From NCBI GenBank assembly GCA_964036155.1, contig OZ038423.1, forward strand, positions 23,575,249-23,639,248: DNA of 64,000 nucleotides. Reading direction: 5' to 3'. The stretch comes from Diploscapter coronatus. Its lineage: Eukaryota > Nematoda > Chromadorea > Rhabditida > Rhabditidae. A program made the position numbers and the translations under genes. Shown here piece by piece: positions 24,101-36,000 of the stretch. The notes beneath the pieces are model-generated. The model was not told where the DNA came from and searched no databases. It saw only the letters and a list, made by a program, of their open reading frames with translations. Every line of letters starts with the position of its first letter. Position 1 is the stretch's first letter.

Positions 24101-25109
24101 CACCGCAGTTGCGGTGGAAAAGTCCCAAGTCTGGATAGGTTTCCAATTTTTCCCCTCATTCCCTTAGAGATGATGTAAGAACTCTTTTATTGGATAGACT
24201 TTAAAAATGTATTTCACCTTTTTGAGATAGTACAAGATTTTATTTCTCTTTTTGGAAAAAGTAAATATATTTCAGAATTTTTATAATAGTGCCTTGCGAA
24301 ATTTAAAGCTGTTCTTCTATTGATGAGAGTTTTTGCGATTTAGAAAAAAGTCTAATTTTATATTGGAAATATTTTAGATGTAGAAAACTGTATGATTAAG
24401 AAAATAGGCTTCAAGAATAATAGAAAATAGTTTAAAAATTCAACTAGTTGGTGATGGAATTAACGATTTATAATTTATCCAAAATCTTCATAGTAGGTTT
24501 AAGAAATTCAGCGTAATTGCCAGTGAAGGAGTTCGATACTTGATAAGCCATTTTTATTCATTCATTTCAAGAAATTGCTACTTAAAAATTAGTCAGTTGT
24601 TTTTTTTTGTTGATTTTATCAATCCTTTCGAAATATCGATTTTCAGACCTCTGCTTCTGTGCGAGCTCTGATCCTCTGTTTGGTGGACATCGACAGGGAT
24701 ACTCGGCTGACGGCCAGGCAACTCTTCGAGAATGTCTGGGTGCAGAACCTCGCTGACGTCTCCTCGGAGAACGAGATGATGGCCCAGTTGGCCATCGACA
24801 CGAAAATCGGCGCCTACAATCGGGTGAGAGCTCAAGTCTTGTTTCAAGCAGGGTTTTTCCGAAATTATTTTCTATTCCTTATTTTTGAAATGAATATTCT
24901 ATTAATTTCTGAAATTGAATTAAAATGTCAGTTTCCTTGAAAAAATAAAAGGGATTTTAGTTTGTTTAATTTTCCAAAATTTGCAGATGGAGGAAACCGA
25001 AGGAGAGTATCTGTACTACTCGAGAAGAACGTCCATGGACGAGCTATCTGAATGTGGGCACGGCGGGAGTCAGGACGGCGAGTTCGTCTTCAGAAGGAGC
25101 TACAGCTGA
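18147..25109 (+). CDS. zyg-8: Doublecortin-like serine/threonine kinase (ZYG-8/DCLK)
   Basis: Nineteen exons give 728 residues: 18147-18279, 18674-18833, 19172-19304, 19595-19779, 20084-20225, 20482-20582, 20663-20753, 20983-21079, 21430-21555, 21777-21850, 21974-22089, 22531-22613, 22867-22957, 23144-23198, 23249-23321, 23499-23568, 23873-24029, 24647-24823, 24987-25109. The basic N-terminus is followed by doublecortin domain 1 (about 125-215: [31 protein letters not shown]) and domain 2 (about 256-350: [36 protein letters not shown]). The CaMK-type kinase (about 398-660) has glycine loop GDGN, ALKII (K430), HRDIKPENL (D522), DFG (544-546), [10 protein letters not shown], and [20 protein letters not shown]. 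All catalytic residues are present, so the kinase should be active. The family binds and stabilises microtubules; ZYG-8 acts in spindle positioning in the C. elegans embryo. Exon 6 ends with a GC donor (20583). Exon 2 starts at a tandem AAG-CAG-TAG-CAG acceptor, so its first residues are uncertain. The first exon is assigned only by phase and is less sure. Confidence 0.93.
22207..22334. mobile_element. hAT-type MITE, 128 bp, in a DCLK intron
   Basis: The element starts CAGACGAGACTTTTTCACC and ends GCGGTAGAAAAGTGCCAAGTCTG. The ends are inverted relative to each other with CAGAC/GTCTG termini. It is flanked by a perfect 8-bp target duplication CTTTGAAT (22199-22206 and 22335-22342). It shares its right end with the 72-bp copy at 24062. 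It is non-coding. The 8-bp duplication and CA..TG termini place it with hAT elements. Confidence 0.8.
24062..24133. mobile_element. hAT-type MITE, 72 bp, in a DCLK intron
   Basis: The inverted termini are CAGACTTGGGACTTTT (24062-24077) and AAAAGTCCCAAGTCTG (24118-24133), a perfect 16-bp match. It is flanked by a perfect 8-bp duplication GATAGGTT (24054-24061 and 24134-24141). The middle holds short CACCG repeats and GCGGTGG. It is a very small non-autonomous element related to the copy at 22207. Confidence 0.88.
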
Positions 25110-27073
25110 CTTTTTTCGATTATAAGTGCTTTTATCCTTGATTTCTAAAGTGAGTACTCGTCTTCCATACTTTTCTTCCCGCTAAATTTATTTATGTCTT
25201 AGTGTTTCCAAACTTGGGGAAGAAAGTAATCAGTCATCTTATCCTACCCCCATTTTTTATAGAACGAAAATTCCAAGGATAAATGCGAATTTTGAATTGA
25301 CAATTCGGGCAAAACTAAAATGATTTTCTGGGAAGTTCAGCATTTGTATTTTTCAAACAATTCGTGATTTTTAAAATGAGGAAATTTTCCAAGAAATCCT
25401 AAAATGCTGGCCCAACTTTTGTATATCATTTCCTAGTCTCCCAAGTTTAAGGGCGATTTTTCTTTAATTTCTTATTTCTGTTTTGTAAATCAAACTTGCT
25501 CATCACATTTCTCAATTCAAATATGTTTTCGACCAAAATTCAAAACATTATTTTCAAGTGTTCTCATTTTTAGCCGTGTTGAATTTGAGATTGGTTCAAG
25601 TGTAATTTGAAGCATATTATAGCGTTTTTGGCAATTTTTCTCTAAATATGGGATTTCTTCGAATTGAAATTCAATTTTAAGCGCTTCTCGAAGCTAGGTT
25701 ATATTAGCTTTACGTGGTGTTTCGAGTTTTACCGTATTTGAACTTTTATGCTAATTTTTCGGAATTACTTCGAAAATTATCTTGGTCTCCAGAGCATGTG
25801 GTATTCTTTAGATACCTTCATCTTTTAAATTATGCTAATTTTTGGATTACGGTATTTCCCATTTTCTGCATATTTATTTCGCTTTTTCGGCAGTTTTCCT
25901 CCGTACTTAAATTCTTTCAGCCAATTACCTTAACTATTGAGACTCGGTCTGATTTTTTAAATCGACTTTTGAACATCCCAGCTGGTTTTGAAATAAATGT
26001 GGGGGTTTTCAAAGGTCAAAATTTGCATCGTCTAGCCCCTCAAATCGTGCCATAACATTTATTTTTCGATGAATGGTTTTGTTCTTTTTTCTACCGATTT
26101 TCGTTTTTTCGCCAAGTGTTCAAAAATAAATGTCTTTTATGATTTTGAAGAAAAAAATAATTCTGCGAAATGGTTGGAATATACCGAAGGTACTTAAATT
26201 TTCTCAGGTAAAAAACCTTGCTCTTTTCGAGAGGGTTAAAATTTTCTATTCTTTTCTCTCTCTCTCTCCCTCCCTTCCTCTCCTTTTCGATGCACTGCCT
26301 TTCGCAAGAGTCGCGTCGCATTTCTCACGCGTCACGGTTCTCATTTTCAAACATCAGCATGCAGCGGTTTTTGGCATTTTCCAATTTTCATCGACGTTTT
26401 TCGACCGGGTTATCGATTTTTCGGTGTCAGGGCGAAGAAAATATTATTTCTCATCCATTGTTGCCAATCAAACCCAGAAAAATTAGGGAAATATTCAAGA
26501 TTTTCCGAAGAGACTTTTGAAAATTAGGACGTGTGCGTCGCGCGTTTTTCGAATAGTTTGAGTTCAGATAATTGTAGGCGGTAATTATCCAGGGGCAACT
26601 ATCTTTAAATTATCGCACAAAAATACAATTTTTTTTTGCAAAATTAGGATTATACGAATTTTCTTTTAAATTTATTTTCATCCAATCTCGTTCTTAACGT
26701 TGTCGTTTTTAGTTCACTCAATTCTAGATTTTCTGAAACTCATTTATTTTATTATAAATTTTATTAACTCGACATATTCCTGGAATTTGTCTCTGGGAAT
26801 TCCACTGAAATTTTATCTTCATTTTCTTCCTTCCGATTTTTAATTTGTTTTTCTAAAACTTGCGCAACTTCAATTTTTCATTTTTCAGAGTGTTCTCAAC
26901 CATTCCGAATTTGGCGTGGTTGAAGTGCGCTTTCTATTGATCGGGTCATCGATCGATTGGCGGGAAAGTGCGCGAATTGGATCGAGGATTCGAGGCACCA
27001 TCCGATTGAATCACTGCGGGCTCGGCCAGTGACTATCGAATCAGACCGTACGGGGTCGACCTCGTGCCGCGAA
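25110..27073. other. Intergenic region: DCLK 3' UTR and SSL-1 promoter/5' UTR
   Basis: T-rich noncoding sequence follows the DCLK stop. A CT-rich tract at about 26250-26290 (TCTCTCTCTCTCCCTCCC) resembles those before other genes here. TTTTTCAG ends at 26888 and may be the trans-splice site of SSL-1. The region 26889-27073 would then be 5' UTR; it is GC-richer and open in the SSL-1 frame from 26957, but the first ATG in that frame is 27074. No other coding exon is supported. Confidence 0.45.
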
Positions 27074-30000
27074 ATGTCACAGCCTAGCAGCTCGACCCGC
27101 ACCTCTCCCAGGAAACGGCCGACCTCATCCAGAAACGAGCAGGAGCGCGGGGAAACGCAGGAGGAGCATGAGAAGGCAGGGGCGATATCGGCTGAATCGG
27201 TACGAGAAATTTTAAAAATACTTTTCTAGGATTTTTTCTATTTTATAATGTTGCCATGTATTATGTAGATTCAATAATTTGAAAGATTTCGATAATATTT
27301 AGTTTTTCTGAAACCTAGGTAATTTCAAAAGAAATGTTTTCAGAGCACCCGCCGTTCGCGACCCATTGAACGAGCCGATGTGAGGCAGAAGGCCGAGGAA
27401 GTCAAATGCAGACTGCTCGGGCAGATCAGAGCCATCAGGGATAGGAGGTAAGGATCGAATTCTTAAAAAATGAACATTTTTTAAATTGCCTAACCTAACT
27501 TTTCCTAGAGGTCCTCTTTTTGGTATCTAATTTTGTTTCCAAAATTCAGAAAATTTTGAAACGAGGTAAAAGTTTTAAATTTTTAGTGAAAACGGTCTGC
27601 GTCGTCGCTTCGGGTACCACTTACAAGGTCGCTCGGGACAGTCCTCGTCGAATTCTGAATCGACTGAAAAAGTCGCCGAAAATCTGACAGAACTCAACTA
27701 TTTCGTCGAAAAATTGGAGAAGGAGTGAGATTTGTAAATTTTTTAAAAGAAACATTCTAGTGATACCATTAAAATTTGCACATTCTGGACGTTTATAATT
27801 GTTTTGAAACATTTTTAAAAGTAAAAATGGAGATTATATGATTCAGTAGAGATTGGAAAATTAGAATATTCTAATTTTTGGTTTTTAGCAAAATGGACGA
27901 CATCGTTCTGGAAGACCTGATCAAGAACAACAAATACAGCAGCACGAACATCTACCAGCCTCCAGTGAAAAAGAAGGCAGGAAAGAGTCCGGCGGGTGGG
28001 AATAGTTAACTTTTCAAAAGTTAAAAATAGCCCTTTAAAATAAGTATATTTTCAAAAAGAATTAAATTTTCTTAGACAAACTATCCAAAAGTAAATTACT
28101 GAGGAGGACAAATTTCAGGTTCGCCCCGCAAAACGTTCGACCCAATCGTTGTCAAGGTCGAGGAGCCCACATCTGCCCCAGCGACTGGCCTGCCCTCCAC
28201 GACCTCCCACTCGCTCCTCATCGAAAACAACTGCCAGAGGGAGCTAAAACAGGTGACATTGCGCTAAATCGGTATTTTTGATAGTTGGAAAAGTGACGGA
28301 ATCGAACTATGATCTAGTTGCGTTCTCCTTGGTTGGTATACTTGATAGAGGATTAAAACTTATTTCATTCTTCGAAGTGCCAGTTATCAGTATATCACAA
28401 TTTATCTCGATAATTCGAATGGAATAACTTGGAAGACTTGATCTCAGACTAGACTATATATCGAAAAAGTAATTTACTCTAGGAAAACCAAATCTTGAGC
28501 CGAATCGCGGAGCTTCGTCGGCAAGGACTTTGGTGAGTTGGAAAAATAAAAATTAAATTATGAGGAAAAATTAGGTCGAGTTCCCGTCTGCCGCTCTGCG
28601 TGGAACCGCCCCGCAGCAAGACGCACTGGGACTTCTTGCTGGAGGAAATGAAGTGGATGGCTACCGACTTCAGGAACGAAAGAAACATTAAGAAGACCTT
28701 CGCTAGAAAGGTGGCATTTTATTTGATTTTTTAGGAAAAGTAATTCAGAACATTTTTCGTCTAAATTTCATTAGAAATATTTTTTTGAAAAGAGTAATTC
28801 ATTTTTTCCAGATCGCCTCAGCCATCGCAAAACAGAAAAGGGACTCTGAAATGGACGTCGAACGAGCAGAGCAAAAGGCTGTCAAGGTTGGGGCTTTATT
28901 ATTTTAGACTTATTGTGGAAAGATCAATAGATTTCCGAAATTTGAAGGAATTTTAGACTTTTCCTGAAGCATTCATTTTTTCAGGAAGGCAAGAGAATTG
29001 CTGGAGCGATTGCGAAAATGGTGGATGAATTCTGGAGGAACGTCGACAAAGTCGTCGAGTACAGGGCGCAGGTATTCTAACTTCTGGAGTATAAGACTCG
29101 GGTCTTCTAGTTTTGCATTGAAAACAGGAGATATTCGTCTTTTAACAATATTAATTTCGGAGTGGCCCTTCTAAAATAGTTCATTTTAGGAGATCATCAA
29201 GTCTAGAAAGCGCAAAGCTCAAGCCCAGCATCTCGAGTTCATCGTGGGCGAGGCGACCAAACTGAGCAGCCTCGTGCAAGAAGGCCTCACTGCGGACAGG
29301 ACATCCAAAACGCCGTCCGTCGCATCGAAAGATGACTTGGGTAGGTTTCGGGGAATTATTATAGAGATCCACTGATTTTGAATTTTGCTACTTTCGCACT
29401 TTTATTTGACGATATTTTGTTGAAGAGATATTGCAATCAAAATCTGAAGATATTTATTTTTTTTTAAATAAGAGAAAGATCTTGATATTCTAATTTTTAA
29501 ATGAAAATCTACAATGATTCTAAATGAATTTTTCTTCCAATTTGATGGGGTTAAAATACTGTATTTGAAAGAAATTATAATAGTCTAATATTCCAGATGA
29601 CGGAGAATTCGACGTCTCGGACACGGGCTCAGATGACGAGTCGACGATCGCGAAGGAGGAGAAGGCTATGAAGGATGAAGATGTGACGAACGAGATCAAG
29701 TCCTTGGAGAAAGAGGCAGATCAAGATTTCGACGATTTGTTTGCTTCGGTTGGCATTTTTTACTACCTGAAGAAACGGAAAACTTTTTTTGAAAAATATT
29801 TTGTAGTTTTGAAGAGGAAATCTATAGAAATATTGACCTCTTGAGAACAACAATGTTTTAAAAATGGATCTTTGAAAAAAGGTGAAATTTCCAGCTTCCT
29901 CCCGAGTACCTGGAATCTCTAGGAATCAAATTGCCCCCAAGTGGACCCTCAACGTCGAAACCCGGAACGTCCAGAGTTGATGACGACGAGGCGTCGAGAG

Positions 30001-33000
30001 ATGTGGGTTTTAATGTTTTAATATTCTTTTAATTCCTGTATTAAAAAAATCAAACCTCAGTTGTAAAATTTTTAACCTGACCTCTGGCATAATAACTACA
30101 AGCAATTTGGTCGTATTAAAATCATTCTTGAAACTTATTTTGATTTGTTTATATTTTCTTTTTGAAACATTTTTCTCTGGAAATTTGTATTTTTCAGGCT
30201 GAAAGCGGCCCGAGCACCCCGAAGAGGCGCAAGACCAGCACGAGTTCGTCAGCCGAGAAGGCGTCCAAAGAAAACAAGGAAGAAACGATGGAAGTGGACG
30301 AAACCGCGCAGAACTCGGCCGCTACAGGAACTTCGGGGTCACCCGATAAGGATGAGAGTCAGGTAAATGGGGATTTTGCTTTTTCTGAAATTTGAAACTG
30401 GAGGAAAAGACAACATCCTCTTAATGAGTTATATGATTTAGCATTCATTTGAAGAATAGATGATATTCAGGATTAGAAGATTTTGATAATTTTTAAACAT
30501 GTGAAAAGCACGACTCTTTATGAACTCAATGATTTATGATTATTTTGAAACTTAGGAAAAAGACATTTGAATACCAAATCTATTTTTTAATTGGAAAATT
30601 TTAATTTCAGGCACCGCTTCCGAACTCAGAAGGAAATGGAGACGGCCGAGGCATTCTCGAGAATGTCAACTACGACAAGCTGAACAGCAAGGATAAGGAT
30701 GATCGAAAGAAAGAGTTGGACAACATCGCTGAAGAGGCCCTCAAGTTCCAGCCCAAAGGATACACTCTGGACACGACTCAGGTAAAATTGGCTTATTCTA
30801 TCTTTGAACAACTATTTATCTATTTGTTCAGGAAATCCTACACTTTGATATAATTTACAGCTCATTTGAAACTTTATAGCATGTTATCTAAAAGAATCAT
30901 CGTTCTGTAAATTTCATGTTTGCCAATTGGATTTGAAACCTATTTGAATTTTTATCAGGTCTGGCCCCAGAAAGAATAATTGTTATGCAGATTTGTGTGT
31001 TTGTCAATTGATTCGAAGCTCATCTAAATTTTTGGATAAATTTGAAATTTGCAGGTGAAAACCCAGGTCCCGTTCCTGATTCGAGGCACGTTGCGTGAAT
31101 ACCAAATGGTCGGTTTGGACTGGCTCGTGACCCTGTATGAAAACAACCTCAACGGAATCCTCGCCGACGAAATGGGTTAGTCTATTTCTCATGGGACTTC
31201 CTTGCATATCAATTTGTTATATGACCAATATTTATTTAGAATTGCGACTTCAACAATTAGTTTTTATTTACGAAAGTCTTGAAACATGCTAAATCTATTT
31301 TTGACAAATCTGAACTTGATTGCGAAGGTTGTAATTCAAACATCTTGTGCTATTTGAACGTATCTTTTCGATCATGCATCTTTTTATTGAAACCTATAAC
31401 TATTTTCGGAAAACTAAAAACTCCAGGTCTCGGTAAAACGATCCAAACAATCGCTTTGCTGGCTCATCTGGCCTGTTCCGAGCGAATTTGGGGTCCGCAT
31501 CTGATCGTCGTCCCCACGTCGGTCATTCTCAACTGGGAAATGGAGTTGAAGAAGTGGTGCCCCGCTCTCAAGATCCTCACCTATTTCGGAGGCCTCAAGG
31601 AGCGACAGGAGAAGAGAAAGGTGGTTTTCTTTGAGATTTTTGAAAATAGGATGTTTTTTTTTTTAACTTTTATTTTCTAAGGGACACCTACGATTATTAC
31701 CGATATTATCTTATTAATGCTTGTAGATTCTTTGAAACATAATTTCGTAGAAATTTCTGATTTTCATTTTTTTTAAGCAACAGATTTTCAGGGCTGGAAT
31801 CGTCCGCATGCGTTTCACGTGTGCATAACGTCGTACAAAACGGTGACCACGGACATTCGCTCCTTCAAAATGAAGGCCTGGCAGTACCTCATTCTGGATG
31901 AGGCTCAGGTAATCGTGTTTTAGAACTAAAATAAACTTGAAGTTTACAAAATGTCCTGGAAAGAAAATAATTTAGTTTTTTATCCAGAATATTGTAGAAA
32001 ATAGTTTTAAAATTTTGCAGAACATCAAGAACTGGAAAAGTCAGAGATGGCAGGCCCTGCTGAACGTCAGAGCAAGAAGGAGACTTCTGTTAACGGGTAA
32101 GAGTTTTCGAGAACATCGATTTTTGAAACAATCGAAATTTATTTTTCTAATCAGATAAAGCGATTGAGTCTTTCAAATTTGTGTAATACTTGATCTTTTG
32201 ATGAAACCTATCTGAAACAATAAAAAAAAGTCTCGAATGAAAGAAATACCGTTTTATTCGTCACCGTGAAATGAATAGACGACCAATATATAGAATTTTT
32301 CAATGCTTATCATATTTTCATGAAACATCCAAAATACTTTACAAAGGGGAAATTCTAGGCACGCCCCTGCAGAACAGCCTGATGGAGTTGTGGTCGCTGT
32401 TGCACTTCCTGATGCCCGCGGTCTTTGGTTCGCACGACGACTTCAAGGACTGGTTCTCGAATCCACTGACCGGAATGATGGATGGCTCGGTGGAGTACAG
32501 CCAAACATTGGTGGATCAGTTGCATAAGGCAGGCATTTTAAGTTGTAAAAACGAGACGCATTGATTTGGATTTGAAAGAATGATTATGAACTTGGTGTAA
32601 AATATATAAATAGAAATTTGATGAAGATGCAAATTCTATTGGTTGAGATGTCTCGAGAAATCAAATCAAAATCAACAAATATCCCGGTATAAAAGAAAAT
32701 CGCGAAACACAATTAATTTTTTGCACAATCAAATTTAGCTTGAAAAGATAACGCAAAGAACTATTGAAAATCAAGTTTCAAACTTACTAAAGCAAGATTT
32801 CTGAGACCTATAAGAAGAATTACGTTTATTGTAAATTGATCGAATAATTTTCAACATGATCATATGTTCCTTAGAAGGTTTAGAAATTTAATCAATCAGA
32901 TTTTACTCGCTAATAGTACTATTTTTCTTATTTAGGTCCTCCGCCCCTTCATTTTGCGTCGCCTGAAATGCGAAGTGGAAAAGCAACTGCCCGAGAAGAC

Positions 33001-36000
33001 GGAGAAAGTCATCAAATGTCCGCTTTCGAAGAGGCAGCGATACCTCTACGATGACTTCATGAGTAGGAGAAGGTCGGATTCTTTCATTTTTATGAAATTT
33101 TCCATTTTTTAAAGAAAATTTAATTTTTATTGAAAAATTTTCAGCACTAAGGAGAATCTAAAAACTGGCAACATGGTCTCGGTCCTCAACATCGTCATGC
33201 AGCTAAGGAAGGTGGGATTTTTGATTGAGTGATTTTTTTTCAACATCCCAAGTCAACTCATTGAAATTACTTGTTCTAAAAGAGATGTTGAGTTATTAAA
33301 TTTATCTGAAACAACTTTCAACTTAGAAAATCTCGAAATATAACTAAGATTTTTATATTTGTTTGATAGCATCAGTTGGCTACCGTGTAGATTAAAATTT
33401 CAGATATTCCCTATTTATCGATTCTCTTTGAAACCTATCATAGAATTTCAAATCATTGCTTATCAAAATTTTGGTTACCTATTCACACTTTTAAAGTTTG
33501 ACTGTCTGAAAGAGACCTATTATTTGTCACTTCTTTCAAACTTACATTTTCGATTTTTAGTGCTGCAACCACCCGAATCTGTTCGAGCCTCGTCCCGTGG
33601 TGGCTCCTTTCATTCTGCAGGTAACGCCACGTTCAGAAACTATTTAGCCTCGGCGTTAAAATAGATATGGGTCGAAAAGGTTTAGATCTATTAGACACCA
33701 CACAAAGCTCGAGGTCGAAGCTAACTCATTTTTTAAATTTCAACCTATCACGACCTGATTTGCAGCCTCGCCAAGTCGTCTACCCCGCAATGGTGATGAA
33801 TCTGTGCAAGGAGGAGGATGAGACGGATGAAACCAAGAAGCTGATCCCGGAAGGTCTTATGATCGCTAGACGATACACAGGATGGGCGCCGAATACGGTA
33901 TATTTGATTTTTCATATAAAAATGCGACTTCGCATGTTTCAATGGGTAGTGAAATTTTAGCATTGACTTTCCACTTTAATGATCTTCCACTTCTGAGTTC
34001 GAAATATGAAATTTGGAAAATGATATGAATAGGTTTCCGAGAAATGACAAATTTGTAGGATTTCTAGAAATTCGTTTACTTATTATTAACGAGCGAAACT
34101 TGGGAAAAATCAATAAGTCGTGAAAAAACGATAAATTTAAGAAAAAATTATGATTTTAAAAATTTTAGCCCTACCGCCGATCGGCTCCCCTAATTGAAGA
34201 GCTGGAGCAGTGGCACGAGAACGCGAAACCTCCGAAAGTCGATGGATTCCGATTTCAGCGACCCGCTCTCGACAAGGATAGGAAACAGGTAACAGTTCTT
34301 CTCGAGAAAGAGAATTGAAATGATAGGTTTCAAAAATTGGATAAAATTGAGCACTTGGCCGACTAGGCAATAGACGTCCAATTACATTTCCTTAAAAATT
34401 GTTGTAATTTTTTTTATAAACATTCAGGATTGAAAAAAGATTAAGTTTGGCATACACAGTTTAATAATTTTGATAAAATTTTTCTATCAACTCATGAAGC
34501 TAGTTCGTTTCACAAAATCACATAGGCTTTGAAATTCTTTTATAAACTCACAATTTCCTATCAGAAAATATTCCAATTTTCAGCAACCCTCGACCAGCCA
34601 GGCCCCAGCTGTGGTGGACATCAGTTCCGCTGAGCTGGAACGAGCTGGATTCGGAGAGAACGAAATGTTTCTCGTCGTCAAGGAGGGCGACGATCTGGAG
34701 AGTCTGCTCAGTAATAGTGAAGGTAGAGATTAGAATTTTTGGGGAACTTAGGAAAAGTAAAATATGCTAATCGGAAAATTTATTGGTTGAATTCTGTAAT
34801 GGTGATGGTAGGATAGTAGCTATATTCTAATTTCCGCGAAAAGATAACAATTTTTGATTGAAAAACACGGAAAAGAATATTTTGAGCTGATTTTAGTTCT
34901 TATATGAAAGATAATGTAAGAAAGGGTATTTTTGAAGAAAAATTAGTTTCTAGAATTTCTCGAAGGAGTAGGTTTTTTCTTGAATATCTAATTTTATCGA
35001 TTTCTCAGGAGCCCCTGTGCCGATGCGGGTCCGAGTGGAAAACGGTCGAGTCGTTTTGGATAACACTGCTGAAGTGCAGACCCCGATGGGAAAGACGAGA
35101 CTTTGTCAGGTAAGGGTGTGTGAGGAGGAAAAGGGGGTTGATGTAGAATTTATCGACTAATTCGTCGATCTTCTTTAAAGCCGACTAAGACCATCGCACA
35201 CTATTCATTTTCGTATTCTTTACATTGTACCATTTGTTCGAAACATCGGTTCTTCAACATTTGTCATTTTATGCTCCACTATTTATCATTATCAAACATA
35301 TTGTTGTCACTAACTATCCCCTAATTAGCTCCATTTTATAATGTTCGTGAAACGTATCTCTTTCACTGGCAGATTTATTGATTCCTCTTGTTTTCGTAGT
35401 GTACAAGAAACGACAGCACTATTACTAGATAATGACCATTTTATTTTATGATTTCTCTGAAACAAAAATAATTTCGTTTTCATCGATTTTAAAAATCGAA
35501 TTTTCAGGAAGTGACTGGTCAGAATGGCGAGAAGACGCTGCGTGAAGTCAGTGGTGGAGTCGGAACTTCTAAAACTACCTTGGAACAACAGGTATTCATT
35601 TTGAAAAATAAACGAAAACTATTTAAAAAACCAGCTTCGAAAATGAAACTCCATTTCTTTTTTTTCAAAAGAAATTTTCTATAAAAATACTAAAAAAATA
35701 AATTTTCAGGCCGCTCAGAAAGTCGCCGATCCCCACGTGGACGGAGTTCCCGCGGCTGCTTTGCTCGGGAACCTGAACACGACTCCGCCAGTTGGTGCGA
35801 GTCCAAGCAGCCAGCGTGCATCTGGCGCAGCGCCATCCACTTCGCAGGCCCCGCTCCCTCCCAATTCCAGTCAGAGCTATCCTCAAATCGTCACTTACAA
35901 GTCCCTCATGCAGCAGCAGAAACAGCTCCAATTGGCCGCGCATGTAGGTTTCAAATTTAGTTGAAAATGAAAGAAATTACTTGAAAATTTAATACGAATA

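Noticed and set aside
26957..27073. N-terminal extension of SSL-1 from 26957
   Set aside because: The frame is open but begins with TTG; the first ATG in frame is 27074.
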